DNA from: Acidobacteriota bacterium
Lineage (GTDB): Bacteria > Acidobacteriota > Terriglobia > UBA7540
DNA length: 64,000 nt
NCBI GenBank assembly: GCA_004298155.1
Contig: SCRD01000008.1
Span: 372,001-436,000, forward strand
Reading direction: 5' to 3'
The notes under the pieces were generated by a model. That model searched no databases and was not told the DNA's origin. It saw only the letters and a program-made list of their open reading frames with translations. How positions within the stretch are numbered: the first letter of the stretch is position 1; each line of letters starts with the position of its first letter. The translations under genes were made by a program, and so were the position numbers. Shown here piece by piece: positions 62,270 to 64,000 of this stretch.

Positions 62270-62355
62270 CTGGTATTTTACGCTTTTTGGCAGATTTCTT
62301 TTGAGCTCCTGCGCCGATCAAAGCGCCAGGCTATTTCCTAATCGAAGGATTGCCA

Positions 62356-63075
62356 TTAATGCAGGGACTGCGAGCTGTCGCGATCGACCGCCGGTAAACC
62401 CAGCCGTCGCCCACACTCCTCTAGAATTTCAGCCGTGCGGCTGGCGCCCACACGCGAGACCCCGAGAGTGCGAACTTCCAGCAATCTATCGAGATTACGA
62501 ATGCCTCCCGCGGCTTTCACCTGCACGTGTTCGGGTGAATGCCGGCGCATGAGCTTGAGATCTTCGATGGTAGCACCTCCCGGGCCATAGCCGGTCGAAG
62601 TCTTTACCCAGTCGACGCCCAGTTCACCGCAGATCTCGCAGAGCCTGATCTTGTGCTCGTCCCGCAGGTAACAGTTCTCGAAAATAACTTTCACCTTTTG
62701 CCCGCGGCCCTGCGTCACCTCGATCACGGCCCGAATATCCTGCCGTACGTAGTCCCAATCCTCGCTCAGAACTTTGCTGATGTTCACCACCATATCGAGC
62801 TCCTCGCCACCATCATCGAGCGCGCCCAGGGCTTCCGCAACTTTGGTAACCGTGGTGTGGCCGCCGTGCGGAAAGCCGACGGTGGTGCTCGCCTTTACCG
62901 TGCTCCCCTTCAGAATTTCGGCGCAGCGCCGCAGCGCGTAAGGCATCACGCAGACGCTCGCGCAGTCGTAATCGAGCGCCCGATGGCAGCCCTGTTCAAG
63001 CTCGCCCGCAGTCATCGCGGGATTCAGCAGGGAATGGTCGATCATTTTTGCGATGTCGGAATATGTATAGTCCAT
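62356..63075 (-). CDS. deoC: Deoxyribose-phosphate aldolase
   Basis: 239 residues. A class I aldolase that splits 2-deoxyribose 5-phosphate into glyceraldehyde 3-phosphate and acetaldehyde in deoxynucleoside breakdown. The Schiff-base Lys is in VDWVKTSTGYGPGGATIED. The other active-site segments are MVVNISKVLSEDWDYV and KVIFENCYLRDEHKI, and VQVKAAGGIRNLDRLLE near the end is typical. The start ATG has GGAGAGG just upstream. It is alone; no nucleoside phosphorylase or phosphopentomutase gene is beside it. It is divergent from the PIG-L deacetylase gene. Confidence 0.95.
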   Translation of the reverse strand: MDYTYSDIAKMIDHSLLNPAMTAGELEQGCHRALDYDCASVCVMPYALRRCAEILKGSTVKASTTVGFPHGGHTTVTKVAEALGALDDGGEELDMVVNISKVLSEDWDYVRQDIRAVIEVTQGRGQKVKVIFENCYLRDEHKIRLCEICGELGVDWVKTSTGYGPGGATIEDLKLMRRHSPEHVQVKAAGGIRNLDRLLEVRTLGVSRVGASRTAEILEECGRRLGLPAVDRDSSQSLH

Positions 63076-63159
63076 GAAGCCTCTCCCCAGGCATCCTCAA
63101 CCTTTCGAATGCGTTTGATGCTTGTAATTTGCCGCCTTGAGAGGAGTATAATTGGCCCC

Positions 63160-64000
63160 ATGCTACGGCGCAAATTCTTTGGCAGCCTGATCGCTGGAAG
63201 CGCGCTGGCTCCAGTGGCTGCGTCTACGCAGCCGTCCGTGGGGCAGCCAGTGCAGGAGCCCTATCTTGAGCGCCAGGCCTCTGGCCTTCCGCACAAAGGG
63301 AAAGTTCTTCTCGCAATCGAAGCGCACGCGGACGATATCTCACAGATGGCGGGCGGTACGGTGGCCAAGCTCATTGAGGAGGGGTATACGGGCTACCTGG
63401 TACGCGCCACCAACGATGACATGGGCGATTCGCCGGGGCTCGGCACACCGGGAACGATCGGCGAAAACGTGCTCCGCAATGAGCGCGATAATGCAAATGT
63501 TGCCCAAGCCCTGGGTTGCAAGCAGCGCTTTGACCTGAACTATAGCAACCATCGTATGGCGGATGTTTCTCTGAACGAGCTGATCTGTCGGCTGATTCTC
63601 ATTATCCGAATAGTCAGGGCTGATACCATGATCTGCTGGGATCCGTGGGCGCACGATGAAGAGAATCCCGATCATTATATGGTGGCCAGAGCGGTGGAAG
63701 CGGCTTGCTGGATGGCCGGCCGCGCACACGATTACCCCGAGCAATTCGCTGCTGGCCTCGAGCCGAAAGAGGTCCAGGATAAATACTATTTCGCTCGGCG
63801 GCCGGAGGTCACACGCGTGGTGGATATCAGTGCGCAGGTGGGTAAGAAAATAGCGGCGAACAAAGCCAATCAGGCACAGGGCCCGGGTGGCCGCCTTGGT
63901 TCACGCCTGCGGACAAGCCTGGCGAAACGAAATCTGCGTCTGCCCTTGCTAGGCAATGATGGTGACAGCGCCGATCGAAACTACATCAGGGAATTTGTCT
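63160..64000 (+). CDS. PIG-L family deacetylase, 3' end outside window
   Basis: An open frame from the ATG at 63160 runs to the window edge without a stop, so about 280 residues are seen. The first 25 residues look like a signal peptide of the kind RRKFFGSLIAGSALAPVAAS. The N-acetylglucosaminyl-phosphatidylinositol deacetylase (PIG-L/LmbE) fold follows, with the zinc motif AHADD in LLAIEAHADDISQMAGGT (relatives have AHPDD), GENVLRNERDNANVAQALG and the third zinc ligand region in DPWAHDEENPDHYMVARAVE. It should remove acyl or acetyl groups from a sugar amide in the periplasm; the substrate is unknown. The AHADD change is one residue from the usual Pro and leaves the His and Asp ligands in place. 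Confidence 0.82.
   Translation, partial: MLRRKFFGSLIAGSALAPVAASTQPSVGQPVQEPYLERQASGLPHKGKVLLAIEAHADDISQMAGGTVAKLIEEGYTGYLVRATNDDMGDSPGLGTPGTIGENVLRNERDNANVAQALGCKQRFDLNYSNHRMADVSLNELICRLILIIRIVRADTMICWDPWAHDEENPDHYMVARAVEAACWMAGRAHDYPEQFAAGLEPKEVQDKYYFARRPEVTRVVDISAQVGKKIAANKANQAQGPGGRLGSRLRTSLAKRNLRLPLLGNDGDSADRNYIREFV

Noticed and set aside
1-64000. CRISPR array, tRNA or rRNA genes
   Set aside because: No regularly spaced identical repeats and no tRNA or rRNA signatures were seen. A covariance search with tRNAscan-SE would settle the tRNA question.

Overview
The window looks like a chromosome segment of an acidobacterium, probably assembled from a metagenome. The evidence is two very large Oar-type TonB-dependent receptors with carboxypeptidase-regulatory-like N-termini, a FecR protein with Tyr/Trp-rich repeats, a secreted S9 peptidase, PD40 propeller proteins, a Tat-targeted GMC oxidoreductase partner, a mostly single-gene layout on both strands, and high GC. 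No rRNA, tRNA or CRISPR array was seen. The assignment rests on gene content, not on a marker-gene tree.

Layout. 1-10 kb: the 3' part of a two-domain alpha/beta hydrolase, a GNAT acetyltransferase with a Tat-exported TIM-barrel protein, trpG/pabA, a GMC oxidoreductase with its small Tat subunit, dipeptidyl peptidase IV and trpD. 10-16 kb: a small zinc-ribbon protein, sucC and sucD separated by a truncated four-helix-bundle (S23) gene, ndk, and a cbiX-like / flavin reductase / carbonic anhydrase run. 16-21.6 kb: a PD40 protein, a peptidoglycan-binding-like fragment, an alkaline phosphatase-family lipoprotein and a HETNH-motif protein. 22-30 kb: two Oar-type receptors, with a glycosyltransferase relic and 21-bp-spaced repeats between them. 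30-32.6 kb: a fluoride riboswitch with crcB and DUF190, then an MFS exporter.

32.6-40 kb is the accessory part. A REP-associated tyrosine transposase (RAYT) sits among palindromic repeats. Next come a broken R-M N-terminus and a 1687-residue DUF1998-type helicase, which is itself bracketed by inverted copies of the same repeat. 40-50 kb: a DUF4097-like protein, a TPR protein, a sugar porter, the FecR protein, and an NtrC-type regulator with its sensor kinase. The space between the regulator and the FecR gene carries three similar palindromic sites and a sigma-54-type promoter, which suggests a dedicated regulatory circuit.

50-64 kb is amino-acid metabolism. LysR regulator, aspartate kinase, threonine synthase and PEP carboxylase link oxaloacetate supply to the aspartate family. 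proC is convergent with ppc. ilvB-ilvN-ilvC read leftward behind a promoter with a TetR-like operator. deoC follows, and a PIG-L deacetylase runs off the right edge.

The most interesting items are the R-M remnant plus giant helicase in a RAYT/REP island, the sigma-54 enhancer array before the FecR gene, the S23 fragment inside sucCD, and the complete fluoride riboswitch whose aptamer was overlapped by a false ORF start.
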